Assembly: GCA_003142855.1 (NCBI GenBank)
Contig: PLNW01000139.1
Location: 25,468-89,467, forward strand
Origin: Myxococcales bacterium
GTDB taxonomy: Bacteria > Myxococcota_A > Polyangia > Fen-1088
Direction: 5' to 3'
DNA: 64,000 nt
In this document: piece by piece, positions 38,229 through 48,092 of the stretch
Position numbering within the stretch: position 1 is the first letter of the stretch
Layout of the letters: each line of letters opens with the position of its first letter
The notes under the pieces: generated by a model
The model's input: the letters and a program-made list of their open reading frames with translations, nothing else
What the model was told of the DNA's origin: nothing
Databases searched by the model: none
Program-made: the position numbers and the translations under genes

Positions 38229-39002
38229 ATGATCCCCATCAGCGACGACAACACGACCCTGCGCTTTCCGCTGGTGACCATCGCCCTGCTGGTGGTGATG
38301 GGCCTGGTCTGGGTTCTGGTCCAGGGGGCAGGCCTGAGCCCCACCGTGCTGGCGGCCAGCGTGTGCAACCTGGGCCTGGTCGCGGGCGAGCTCACCGGCC
38401 GCGCCCCCATTGGGCAGGCCGTGCCTCTCGGCCGCGGCCTTCTCTGCCTGGTTGACCGCGACCCCATCAACTACCTGACGCCCGTCTTTTCCATGTTCCT
38501 GCACGGCGGCTGGATGCACCTGCTCGGCAACGGCCTGTTTCTCTGGGTATTCGGCAACAACGTGGAAGACAGCATGGGACGCTGGCGCTTCCTGGCCTTC
38601 TACTTCGTGTGCGGCCTGGCCGCTGCGGCCGCGCAGATCGCCATCGACCCTGCATCCCCGGTTCCCATGGTGGGCGCTTCGGGCGCCATCTCGGGGGTGC
38701 TGGGCGCGTACCTGATGCTGTATCCGCGGGTGCGGGTCAACGTGCTGTTCATCTGGGTGATCTTCGTGCAGGTGATCTCGCTGCCCGCGTACCTGGTGCT
38801 GCTGTGGTGGATCGGGCTACAACTCCTGAACGGCCTGCCCCAGCTTTCCTCGGTGCGACCTGAAATCTCGTCGGGCGTCGCGGTCTGGGCGCATATCGGC
38901 GGCTTCTTCGCCGGATTCGTCCTGGTCAAGCTCTTCGAGAACCCGGCGCTGGTGCGTGCGCGCACCCTGGTGCGACGGCGCGCCCATCCCGATCACTGGT
39001 AG
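38229..39002 (+). CDS. Rhomboid-family intramembrane serine protease
   Basis: A 257-residue polytopic protein that cleaves membrane proteins within the bilayer. The oxyanion Asn is in WMHLLGNGLFLWVFGNNVED near residue 101, the nucleophile in VGASGAISGVLGAYLMLYPR near 150, and the catalytic His in VWAHIGGFFAGFVLVKLF near 222. Six or seven helices are visible, starting with RFPLVTIALLVVMGLVWVLV. The long loop between helices 1 and 2 holds SVCNLGLVAGELTGR. All catalytic residues are present. It precedes the papain-like candidate by only eight bases, so the two may be coexpressed. Confidence 0.93.
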   Translation: MIPISDDNTTLRFPLVTIALLVVMGLVWVLVQGAGLSPTVLAASVCNLGLVAGELTGRAPIGQAVPLGRGLLCLVDRDPINYLTPVFSMFLHGGWMHLLGNGLFLWVFGNNVEDSMGRWRFLAFYFVCGLAAAAAQIAIDPASPVPMVGASGAISGVLGAYLMLYPRVRVNVLFIWVIFVQVISLPAYLVLLWWIGLQLLNGLPQLSSVRPEISSGVAVWAHIGGFFAGFVLVKLFENPALVRARTLVRRRAHPDHW

Positions 39003-39009
39003 GCAAGGG

Positions 39010-40839
39010 ATGCACAGGGCAACCATCCTCACTTGCTTGGGCATGCTTTCTCTCCTGCTCACGCGATCGCCAGTGCGCGCGTCCGAGGCTTGTCGCGAAT
39101 CGCCCGAGACCCGCATCTGGTGGTCGCCCGAAAATCCGTCGGCCGGCGCGCCCCTGCGCCTCATGGTGGTCAGCGAACAGGCCCACGACGGGACCATCAC
39201 CGTCAGCGCAGCAGGCCGACCCGCACAAAAACTGGCAACCGTGCGCCGGGGCGGGCCGCCCTTCAGCTTTTCCGCCGAGCTGCCTGCTCCGGCGGCCGGC
39301 GACACTCGCGTCACGCTGGTTTCCGGCGGCGAGGTCGTCTCGTGCCACCGCATTTCCATCGCCTCGCGCGGCCGCGCGGCTGTGGCACGCGCCCGGTCCC
39401 AAGTTCCCGGCGCTTGGTCGGTGACGCGCGCCTGGAACCGCAGTCTGGAGAACCTCTACTCCGCTTGGATCGAGCGTTTGTTCGATGCGCCGGCTGATGC
39501 GGCGCTGGGCTTCCCCTCGCTGGCTCCCGTGGTCCGCGATCCGGTGCGCAATTTTCTCTGGGGCCACCTCGGCCTGCGCGAGGATGATCCCAAGAACCAC
39601 GCCGCGCCCCCGGCCGTGCCTGACTGCGCGGATCTGCCCTACTACTTGCGCGCCACCTTTGCCTGGAAGATGGGCTTGCCCTTCGGGTTGCGCGACTGCA
39701 ACCGTGGCAGTAGCGAGCAACCGCCCACTTGCGGTGCCCTGGTCAGCCAGGACGAGCCCGTGGCCGGCAACGACCCTCTCGATCGTTTTCGCAAGTTCTT
39801 GCGGCTGCTCGCCAACAAAGTCCACTCGGGCAGCGCGCGCACCGCGCTCGACGATGACCAGACCGATTTCTACCCGGTCAAGCTGGCGCGCGATGTCCTG
39901 CGGCCCGGCGTGATCTACGCCGACCCCTATGGACACGTGATGATGGTCGCCAAGTGGGTGGAGCAGGACGGGAGCAAAGGCGGGCGCCTCTTCGCCGTGG
40001 ACGGCCAGCCCGACAATTCCGTGGGCCGCAAGCGCTTCTGGGAGGGCACGTTTCTCTTCGCCAGCGACGTGAAGAGCGCGGGCCCGGGCTTCAAGGCCTT
40101 TCGCCCCGTGGAAAAGTCCGCCGAGAATGGCTCGACGGTCGCGCTGTCCAACCACGCGCTCAGCAATGACCGTCGCTTCGCGCCCTTTTCGGCCGAGCAG
40201 GCCAGCATGTCTTCTGACGACTTCTACGCGCGCATGGCCAAGCTCATCAACCCCAAGGGCCTCGATGCCCAGGCCAGCTATGAAGAAACCCTGAACGCGC
40301 TGGTGGAACAACTGGAGACGCGTCTGGGCTCGGTGGACAACGGCGAACGCTTCATGGGCGAGAAGGGCAACCCGGTAGTGCCCATGCCCGTGGGTGCCAA
40401 GATCTTCGAGACCGTGGGCCCGTGGGAGGACTACGCCACCCCGTCGCGCGACATGCGCCTGCTCATCGCACTCGACGTACTGGCGCGCCTGCCTGCTCGC
40501 GTGGCAGCCCACCCCGATCTTTTCGTGCTGGGCGGGCGCAAGCCCGAGGAGCTTCGCGCGGAGCTGGAGAAGTTGCATCAGCGCCGCGTTCACGAGCGCA
40601 AGGTGGAGTACCGGCGCAGCGACGGGACGCTGTTCCCGCTGACCGTGGCCGATGTGTACGCGCGCCGGAGCGCCCTGGAAATGGCCTACAACCCCAACGA
40701 CTGCGCCGAAGTGCGCTGGGGCGCTGATGCGACAACGGCCGACTACGCCACCTGCAAACGCCACGCCCCCGCCGAGCAGCGCAGCCGCATGCAGGAGTAT
40801 CGGACGTGGTTCCACGAGGCGCGCCGCCCATCGCGCTGA
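39010..40839 (+). CDS. Secreted protein with a papain-like (NlpC/CHAP-like) candidate active site
   Basis: A 609-residue protein with signal peptide MHRATILTCLGMLSLLLTRS. The N-terminal part (about 25-125) looks like an Ig-like domain (GAPLRLMVVSEQAHDGTITV). In the middle, CADLPYYLRATFAWKMGLPF (Cys near 206) and YGHVMMVAKWVEQDG (His near 308), followed by FAVDGQPDNSVG, have the order Cys then His then Asp/Gln typical of NlpC/P60 or CHAP hydrolases. The C-terminal 250 residues have no family I can name. I infer a periplasmic cysteine peptidase or amidase. Similar long proteins seem frequent in Deltaproteobacteria and Myxococcota, but none is characterised as far as I know. Confidence 0.72.
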   Translation: MHRATILTCLGMLSLLLTRSPVRASEACRESPETRIWWSPENPSAGAPLRLMVVSEQAHDGTITVSAAGRPAQKLATVRRGGPPFSFSAELPAPAAGDTRVTLVSGGEVVSCHRISIASRGRAAVARARSQVPGAWSVTRAWNRSLENLYSAWIERLFDAPADAALGFPSLAPVVRDPVRNFLWGHLGLREDDPKNHAAPPAVPDCADLPYYLRATFAWKMGLPFGLRDCNRGSSEQPPTCGALVSQDEPVAGNDPLDRFRKFLRLLANKVHSGSARTALDDDQTDFYPVKLARDVLRPGVIYADPYGHVMMVAKWVEQDGSKGGRLFAVDGQPDNSVGRKRFWEGTFLFASDVKSAGPGFKAFRPVEKSAENGSTVALSNHALSNDRRFAPFSAEQASMSSDDFYARMAKLINPKGLDAQASYEETLNALVEQLETRLGSVDNGERFMGEKGNPVVPMPVGAKIFETVGPWEDYATPSRDMRLLIALDVLARLPARVAAHPDLFVLGGRKPEELRAELEKLHQRRVHERKVEYRRSDGTLFPLTVADVYARRSALEMAYNPNDCAEVRWGADATTADYATCKRHAPAEQRSRMQEYRTWFHEARRPSR

Positions 40840-40916
40840 TATGGGAACCCTGAAATGGTTCCCATACCCTCCCGCGATGGTGCGCCGCCGGCGAGGCCGG
40901 CGGGCTCCCCACGCGA
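40836..40916. repeat. Dispersed repeat, copy 2, with a 10-bp hairpin
   Basis: The left block matches 23235-23250, and the right block (40866-40916) matches 23322-23372 with two differences. Between them TATGGGAACC (40840-40849) pairs perfectly with GGTTCCCATA (40857-40866) around a seven-base loop. It begins at the stop codon of the preceding gene, so it may also act as a transcript end. Confidence 0.75.
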
Positions 40917-41100
40917 CTAGCCGTGCGGGCTGTGTGGTCGGGGGCACCACTATGTGTGCATGTGCGCACCTCGGAGCACGAACAACCTTGCGCCCCATGA
41001 AATGTTTTCCTAGCGAACGCCCCATCTATCTTATGATCGGGTGGCATTCTTCCGAGGATTCTTGATGGCCGCGCCTTTGCAGGCACAAGATTGGGAAGTC

Positions 41101-41652
41101 ATGTCGCCAAGCCGCAGTCGGCAGACTGGATTCACTATTACCGAGCTGATGGTGGTGCTCGTCATCATCGGGCTGCTCGCTGCCGTTGCCACGCCGTCCT
41201 TGACCCGAGACAGCACGGCACGCAGGGGACGCGACTTCGCCAACTTCATCGCGCAGGGCCTGCAACGGGCCCACTTCGATGCCATGAGCTTGCGCGTGGC
41301 CCACATCGCGCTGGTCTGTGCAGATGGCATGGACCTCTATCGCACGGACCAAACGAACATCGTGCGCAGCGTGTTTGCAACTCCGGGCGTGGTGATCTTG
41401 GACGCACCCACCGACGGGTCAGTGCCGTCAACTTCCGTGCTGGGCACCCAGCGGCCGGGGCAATGCACGCGAATCTTCTTCAACGCCATGGGGAATGCAG
41501 GCATCAGCGCTGCCGCGGCAAACCTCACTTCTTGGAAGATCTATATTCGCAATCAGAACCTGCCTCCCACTCACCCTGACGGCGGCTTCGTCATTTCACT
41601 GACCGGCCTCACGTCGTTTGTTTCCACGCTGAACTTCACTTTCTCAATATGA
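41101..41652 (+). CDS. Minor pseudopilin, FimT/GspH-like
   Basis: A 183-residue prepilin. Leader MSPSRSRQTG, then FTITELMVVLVIIGLLAAVA with Glu5 of the mature protein. ATG 41101 was chosen because GGGAAG lies just before it; in-frame starts upstream (GTG 41041, ATG 41065) give overlong leaders. The body includes FANFIAQGLQRAHFDAMSLR and the short segment RPGQCTRIFFNAMGNAG. FimT/GspH proteins prime pilus assembly or bind DNA. The stop overlaps the next start (ATGA), beginning a four-gene operon. Confidence 0.88.
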   Translation: MSPSRSRQTGFTITELMVVLVIIGLLAAVATPSLTRDSTARRGRDFANFIAQGLQRAHFDAMSLRVAHIALVCADGMDLYRTDQTNIVRSVFATPGVVILDAPTDGSVPSTSVLGTQRPGQCTRIFFNAMGNAGISAAAANLTSWKIYIRNQNLPPTHPDGGFVISLTGLTSFVSTLNFTFSI

Positions 41653-42125
41653 AGCGCAATTCAGGATTCACGCTGGTCGAGGTCTTGGTGGCCCTGCTGC
41701 TGGGGGCCATCGGACTGTTGGGAACCCTGGCGGTTCAGCAAGCCGTGATCGGCGCCTCAAAGATGGCCAACGACTCGGCCGTGGCCTTGCGCCTGACCAG
41801 CCAGAAATTGGAGGAGTTCAGCACCGTGCTGACCACCGGAGCCCCCACCAATGCGCTGCCCATGCCCAACGTGGACCAGTTCCAAGCGCCCGTCGCCATC
41901 GCCAACCCGATCGGTAACACCAACTGGAGCGCGCCGACCTATCTGAACGCCGAGGGGCTGACTGCCACCGCGCTGAGCGCCCAGTATCGCTGGACCCGAA
42001 GGTGGCGGGTGGTCAACCTGGGCACTGCCCAGCCCTATGTCATCTCGGTCATCGTGACCTACGCCACGGACACCGGCAGCCCCAAGACCGTGCGCCTGGA
42101 CCTGGAACGGAGGAAGTCGTGGTAG
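41649..42125 (+). CDS. Minor pilin, PilV-like
   Basis: A 158-residue prepilin: leader MKRNSG, then FTLVEVLVALLLGAIGLLGT. It continues with AVQQAVIGASKMANDSAVAL and RLTSQKLEEF, the usual PilV layout, and a short head ending TVRLDLERRKSW. Overlaps the gene before by four bases and the one after by seven, so translation is coupled. PilV with PilW, PilX and FimU-type proteins forms the initiation tip of type IV pili. Confidence 0.88.
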   Translation: MKRNSGFTLVEVLVALLLGAIGLLGTLAVQQAVIGASKMANDSAVALRLTSQKLEEFSTVLTTGAPTNALPMPNVDQFQAPVAIANPIGNTNWSAPTYLNAEGLTATALSAQYRWTRRWRVVNLGTAQPYVISVIVTYATDTGSPKTVRLDLERRKSW

Positions 42126-43465
42126 GCCGGCGCGCGCCTGAAAAGGGCATGACCCTGGTCGAGTTGATGATCACCATGATCATCGCGTCCATCGTGGCCG
42201 CCTCCACCTTCATGTTCTTTGCCGGCCAACAGCGCGTGTACGAAACCCAGACCAAGATGCTCAACGTGCAGCAAAACGTGTGGGCCGCCATGGAGGTGCT
42301 CAGCCGCTTTGTCCGCTCCGAGGGAGCAGGTATGTTCGGCTGCGTGCGGCCAGTGGGGGGAATCGTGGCTTCGCCTCCCCCCAATCGCTCGCTGGGCGTG
42401 AACCCGGACAACAGCGACGATCCGCCGGTGGTGTCTGGCGTACGCGATCTCTCTCAGCGTCCCAATGCCGGCCTGCGCGCGTACAACGCGGCCACCGGCC
42501 AGGTGCAACGAATTCCCCCGCTGTGGATCGTTGACCAAGTGGATCCCAATCAACCCTCGACCGCTGGAATCGTGGGTGGGACCGACGTGATTACCGTTGC
42601 CTTCGGCAATCGCTCTTCAGGCACGAACTTCGATTCACCACTTCAGGGAGCCGTAGCGCCCAACAGCCCCTATATCATCGCGCCCTTGACGGGCAACGCG
42701 GCCATGTTCCAGCCGGGCGAGTTCATCGTGCTCATCGGCACGCCCCCCATGGGAGGGATCGTGAGCGACATGGGGTGTACCTTGTTCCAGACCACGGGCG
42801 TGTCCGCCACTTTGGCCATTGCATCCGGTGGCACGAGTGCGTGCTTGCCCCCACCTGCCACTGGATGCGCAAGCTCGGTCTGGAACCCCCCGGCCGTGGT
42901 CGCCAACCTGGTTCCTGACACCTACGCCCCGACTCCCTCAACCACCAGCGGCATCCGCAATTTCGGGGAGTTCTGGTGGGTGCGCTTTGCCATCAGGACG
43001 AAAACCCAGGCTGGCGTGGCTCTGACCACGCTTGGCATGCCTGGGGTGACCCACGATATTCCGGTGCTGACCATGGAACGTCTGGACGGATCGCCCACCG
43101 CCAACGGTCCCCAGGTTCTGGCCGAGGGCATCGAGGACCTGCAGGTGGCTTACGCCTGTGACCCCAATGCCGACGGCGTCCTGACCGAGGGACCCGATAC
43201 GTCCACTGACGAGTGGATGCTCAACGACCCCAACGACGTGATCGCCACCAGCAACGCCCTCAAATGCAACCAGCCAAGCGCCGTGCGTCTGACCCTGGTT
43301 GCGCGTTCATTGACTGAAGACAACGGCATCGACGCCACCCTGACTGACAACGGCCGGCCCAAGGCCGAAAACCATGCGGTCCACACGCCCGACAACAACT
43401 TCACCACCGGCCGCGACCAATTCCGCCGGCGGGTTCTGACTACCACCGTGTATCCGCGCAACTGA
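42119..43465 (+). CDS. Minor pilin, PilW-like
   Basis: A 448-residue prepilin. GTG 42119 was chosen: GGAGG lies at 42109-42113 and the leader MVGRRAPEKG ends at the peptidase site before MTLVELMITMIIASIVAAST. The mature chain starts with Met rather than Phe, which is tolerated. The long head (about 40-448) has the PilW pattern: QQNVWAAMEVLSRFVRSEG near the helix, then a beta-rich domain with CLPPPATGCASSVWNP, and the segment EGIEDLQVAYACDPNADG typical of PilW. It is longer than most PilW proteins (about 300-350). Confidence 0.88.
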   Translation: MVGRRAPEKGMTLVELMITMIIASIVAASTFMFFAGQQRVYETQTKMLNVQQNVWAAMEVLSRFVRSEGAGMFGCVRPVGGIVASPPPNRSLGVNPDNSDDPPVVSGVRDLSQRPNAGLRAYNAATGQVQRIPPLWIVDQVDPNQPSTAGIVGGTDVITVAFGNRSSGTNFDSPLQGAVAPNSPYIIAPLTGNAAMFQPGEFIVLIGTPPMGGIVSDMGCTLFQTTGVSATLAIASGGTSACLPPPATGCASSVWNPPAVVANLVPDTYAPTPSTTSGIRNFGEFWWVRFAIRTKTQAGVALTTLGMPGVTHDIPVLTMERLDGSPTANGPQVLAEGIEDLQVAYACDPNADGVLTEGPDTSTDEWMLNDPNDVIATSNALKCNQPSAVRLTLVARSLTEDNGIDATLTDNGRPKAENHAVHTPDNNFTTGRDQFRRRVLTTTVYPRN

Positions 43466-43476
43466 GGAGAGGCGTG

Positions 43477-45678
43477 ATGACAACTGGCGACTCTTCGACT
43501 CAACTTTCGCTTCGTCGTCCTGAATGCGGCGCCGTGCTGGTGGTGGTCATGCTGGCCATGATTGCACTGCTGGGCCTGGGCCTCACCGGCCTGTACCTGA
43601 CCAGTGGAAGCATCCAGATGAGCTCGAACATCAACATGCGCAACCAGGCGCTCTATGTCGCCGAGGCCGGCATTCAGGTCGCCAAGAGTGTTCTCAACCA
43701 GACCCCAGGGCCGGGCTATTTCCCGCCGCTGGGCGATATGCTCAAAGGCTACAGCCCAAACGACACCCCGATTTCCCTGCCCGCGGGCATCTCCGATGAG
43801 ATCCCTTGGGACCCGGTCGGGGGTTGCCTGGGCACAGATGTCGACGGCACGCCAAGGCGCGGGGCCTATCTGCGCGACAATCCGGGTTCCGGGTGTCGAA
43901 GCGACACGTCAGCGTACATAAATTGCAACTACCCCAGCTACCCTAACAGCGCCGTCCCCGCTCCTCACAACGAGGCAACGCCTGACAACAACAATCCCGT
44001 ACTCTCTCAATACATGGGCACGTACACCCTGTTCATTCGTCAGGACCTGGCCGAGTGCCGACAGGGCCTGTTCATTGTCGAGAACTCCCCCCAGCAAACC
44101 CCCCAGGTGCTGCCTCTTTCCAACGGCATCGTGGTGATTCGCTCCGAAGGCGTGGCCTCTGACAATCGCACCAAGGTGGTTCTGGAAGTCACCCTGTCAC
44201 CCAATCCCAATTCGACGCAGATACAGCAAGGGATCGCCACTGTGTGCCCGGCCGGCGCAGCGGGCTGCGACGACAATGCGTCCGTCCAGCAAGGCATTAC
44301 CGTCAGCGGCAGCCTGACGCCACCGACGGCCACCGGCACTGGCACTGGTACTGGTACTGGCACTGGAAGCGACACCGGGACTGGCACCGGCACCGGGACT
44401 GGCACCGGCACCGGTACTGACACCGGCACCGGCGGCGCTGGTGGGGGCACCAGCCCGATTAACACCGGCACCGGCGGCACCGGCGGCACCGGCGGCACCG
44501 GCGGAGGAGGAGGCACGGGCGGCGGCTGCGGCACCGGCTGCGCATCTGGGAAGGTCTGCTGCAACGGCCATTGCGTCAACCCCAGCAATACCAACTCCAA
44601 CGCGTCCTGCGGCCCCTGCGCCGTGGCCTGCAACGCTTCCCAGACCTGCTGCACCAACAGTGGCAGCGGTGTCTGCCAGACTACCAACACGACTGATTCG
44701 AACTCGGCCTGTGGCCCTTGCGCCATTGCCTGCGGGTCTGGACAGATCTGCTGCAGCTCCGAGTGTATTGTGCCTACCACCTGCCCGACCATCGCGACAA
44801 TGGGTATCTATGGAGTCTATGACGCCAAGTTCAGCCACTACGACGGGAAAGGCATCACCGACGGAACCAACACGGGAGCCCTGGTGAGTACGGGCGCTGG
44901 CACAATGCAGAAATGGATCAATCAACATTCGGCAAATTGCATAGCTCCCAACATTGACCTCAGCAGCACCCCAGATCTGAGGACAGTTCCCCTTGATCAG
45001 TACCAAGTGATCATAGTCTTGGACATTTTCCACAATCAGGCTGACGTGCAGGCCTACATCAATTCCAGGAACGGCGGCCCGAACCTCAACTATGGCCAGG
45101 TTGGGAACCAGCGCGGGCTGTCAACCTTGGAGGTGGACTTTTTCCGGGCCTGGTACGCTTCCGGCGGGAAAGGCTTGATGACAACTATCGGCACTGCAAA
45201 CGGTCCTTACGGCGAGCCCACGAATGTGAACAAGCTGCTCGCGCCTTTGGGGATCCAGTACGACCCCAACACACCCGGCAACGACGCTTTTGGCCAGTCG
45301 ACTGTTCATATCAGCGATTTGAAGACCACCTGTCCAATAGCCCTGCCGCTTACCACGGGCGTAAGTACATTGTTCATCAAACACGGATATAGCGTTCTGT
45401 ACCCTGGCTTGACTGAATCCAGTACCTTCTCCGCCTATGTCAACCCCATTCAGTCCTACAGCGTCGCCGCTGCCAGGATTTCTCCGAAGAATCTATGGAT
45501 CGGAACGGCCCCCCATAACTCCCAGATGGTGGATGCGAGCCGAGTCAATGTGTGGGGTGACGAGTGGATCACCTACGACGATGTGTGGGCGGGCTATACG
45601 GCCGGGCCGTACTGGGACAACGCCCTCGCGTGGCTCAGCCCGGAGTGCCCGCGGGCTCCGTTCTCTGGATGCCCGTAG
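43477..45678 (+). CDS. Large modular PilX-like protein with Cys-rich and ThuA/GATase-like domains
   Basis: A 733-residue protein that ends the minor pilin operon. GAGGAG precedes ATG 43477. Residues 18-42 are a hydrophobic N-terminus (GAVLVVVMLAMIALLGLGLT) with PilX-style context SSNINMRNQALYVAEAGIQV. After a PilX-like head (to about 280) comes a Thr-Gly repeat linker (about 286-325) and Gly-Thr-rich spacer, then three Cys-rich units (about 350-440) of the GKVCCNGHCV/SCGPCAVAC type, like Stig1-style motifs in myxobacteria. The last 290 residues form a globular domain (YQVIIVLDIFHNQADVQAYI, VDFFRAWYASGGKGLMTTIG) resembling class I glutamine amidotransferase-like/ThuA folds without an obvious catalytic Cys. 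No leader cleavage site with Glu5 is visible. No pilY1 follows. Confidence 0.85.
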   Translation: MTTGDSSTQLSLRRPECGAVLVVVMLAMIALLGLGLTGLYLTSGSIQMSSNINMRNQALYVAEAGIQVAKSVLNQTPGPGYFPPLGDMLKGYSPNDTPISLPAGISDEIPWDPVGGCLGTDVDGTPRRGAYLRDNPGSGCRSDTSAYINCNYPSYPNSAVPAPHNEATPDNNNPVLSQYMGTYTLFIRQDLAECRQGLFIVENSPQQTPQVLPLSNGIVVIRSEGVASDNRTKVVLEVTLSPNPNSTQIQQGIATVCPAGAAGCDDNASVQQGITVSGSLTPPTATGTGTGTGTGTGSDTGTGTGTGTGTGTGTDTGTGGAGGGTSPINTGTGGTGGTGGTGGGGGTGGGCGTGCASGKVCCNGHCVNPSNTNSNASCGPCAVACNASQTCCTNSGSGVCQTTNTTDSNSACGPCAIACGSGQICCSSECIVPTTCPTIATMGIYGVYDAKFSHYDGKGITDGTNTGALVSTGAGTMQKWINQHSANCIAPNIDLSSTPDLRTVPLDQYQVIIVLDIFHNQADVQAYINSRNGGPNLNYGQVGNQRGLSTLEVDFFRAWYASGGKGLMTTIGTANGPYGEPTNVNKLLAPLGIQYDPNTPGNDAFGQSTVHISDLKTTCPIALPLTTGVSTLFIKHGYSVLYPGLTESSTFSAYVNPIQSYSVAAARISPKNLWIGTAPHNSQMVDASRVNVWGDEWITYDDVWAGYTAGPYWDNALAWLSPECPRAPFSGCP
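44331..44440 (+). repeat. Six-base repeats encoding a Thr-Gly linker
   Basis: Units of GGCACT, GGCACC or GGTACT are repeated about 17 times, interrupted by two Asp-containing steps. They encode alternating Thr and Gly. Unit loss or gain would change the linker length in frame. Confidence 0.85.
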
Positions 45679-45733
45679 CCGCCTGTTTGCACGAGCCGCT
45701 CACGCCAGCCGCTCACGCGTCCCCATAATACGC

Positions 45734-45779
45734 GAAGCCCACCGCCCGCTGACCCTTGGGCCAACAAGCGATGGGCTTC
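45734..45779 (-). terminator. Possible terminator after groL
   Basis: GAAGCCCA (45734-45741) and TGGGCTTC (45772-45779) form an eight-base stem about 30 bases downstream of the groL stop on the minus strand. The loop is 30 bases long and no T-run follows, so it could be a processing stem instead. Confidence 0.45.
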
Positions 45780-45799
45780 TTCGATCCTTCGATGGCTGG

Positions 45800-47484
<1,685 letters not shown>

Positions 47485-47501
47485 TTAGCTTTCGGTTGTC
47501 G

Positions 47502-47792
47502 TTACTTCTCGATGATGCCCAGCACTTCATCCTCACGCAGGATGATGTGCTCCACACCTTCGAGCTTGATCTCGTTGCCGCTATATTTGCCGAACAGCAC
47601 GCGGTCGCCCTTCTTCACTTCGAGCGGACGAACCACGCCCTTGTCGTTGGCTTTGCCAGGGCCCACAGCCACGACCTCGCCCTCGGCGGGCTTTTCCTTG
47701 GCCGAGTCGGGAATGATGATCCCGCCCTTGGTCTTCTCTTCTTCGGCCACGCGGCGAACCACGATTCGATCTTGTACTGGGCGAATTTTCAT
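47502..47792 (-). CDS. groES: Co-chaperonin GroES
   Basis: The 10-kDa lid of the GroEL chamber, 96 residues. ATG 47792 begins [20 protein letters not shown], the conserved start; GGAGG lies 11 bases upstream. The mobile loop segment [20 protein letters not shown] and the roof region follow, then [20 protein letters not shown] and [14 protein letters not shown]. Length and motifs are normal. It is the first gene of the groES-groL operon and is preceded by a promoter and CIRCE-like operator. Confidence 0.98.
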   Translation of the reverse strand: MKIRPVQDRIVVRRVAEEEKTKGGIIIPDSAKEKPAEGEVVAVGPGKANDKGVVRPLEVKKGDRVLFGKYSGNEIKLEGVEHIILREDEVLGIIEK

Positions 47793-47814
47793 CGTCTCTT
47801 GCCTCCGGTGCTGG

Positions 47815-47841
47815 TTAGCAGTCGCCCCTCGCGACTGCCAG
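47815..47841 (-). promoter_or_regulatory. CIRCE-like operator (HrcA site) of the groES-groL operon
   Basis: TTAGCAGTC (47815-47823), nine bases, then GACTGCCAG (47833-47841). The classical element is TTAGCACTC-N9-GAGTGCTAA. Spacing and position are exact: it lies between the promoter and the groES start. One base in each half has changed in a way that keeps the dyad. Confidence 0.65.
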
Positions 47842-47847
47842 GCCGCA

Positions 47848-47875
47848 AAGATATGCACAGACGAGCGAGAGTCAA
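47848..47875 (-). promoter_or_regulatory. Housekeeping promoter of groES-groL
   Basis: On the minus strand TTGACT (complement of 47870-47875) is followed after 16 bases by TATCTT (complement of 47848-47853). The start point would fall at the edge of the CIRCE-like dyad, the usual layout for HrcA-controlled promoters. Confidence 0.65.
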
Positions 47876-47953
47876 CGTCCCAGGATGAAAAAACCTGGTT
47901 CCACAATCATCGCAGAGGTGGAGATTTTGGCTAACTATGCGACATCATTTAGT

Positions 47954-48091
47954 TAGCTGGTTCTCACAGAGAGCGCAGAGGCCACAGAGATCGGAAGAGA
48001 AGAAAGGGGTTCGGATGGACAGAAGCCCACCCCTCCTTCCCTTCCGACCTTTGCCTCTTCCGCCCTCTGCGCTCTCTGTGAGAGCCAGCTA
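47954..48091. repeat. Long inverted repeat between groES and panC
   Basis: 28-base arms, 47954-47981 and 48064-48091, are complementary except for one base. The arms run from TAGCTGG to GCAGAGG. The 82-base interior is purine-rich then pyrimidine-rich (GGAAGAG and CCTCTTCC words), so pairing may extend. It starts two bases past the panC stop. A second small dyad, GCTAACT/AGTTAGC (47930-47957), abuts it. Confidence 0.85.
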
Positions 48092-48092
48092 G

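Noticed and set aside
44040..44792. Minus-strand Pro/Val-rich frame opposite the Thr-Gly linker
   Set aside because: Its repeats are the complement of the six-base units in the pilin-like gene; no start or function is supported.
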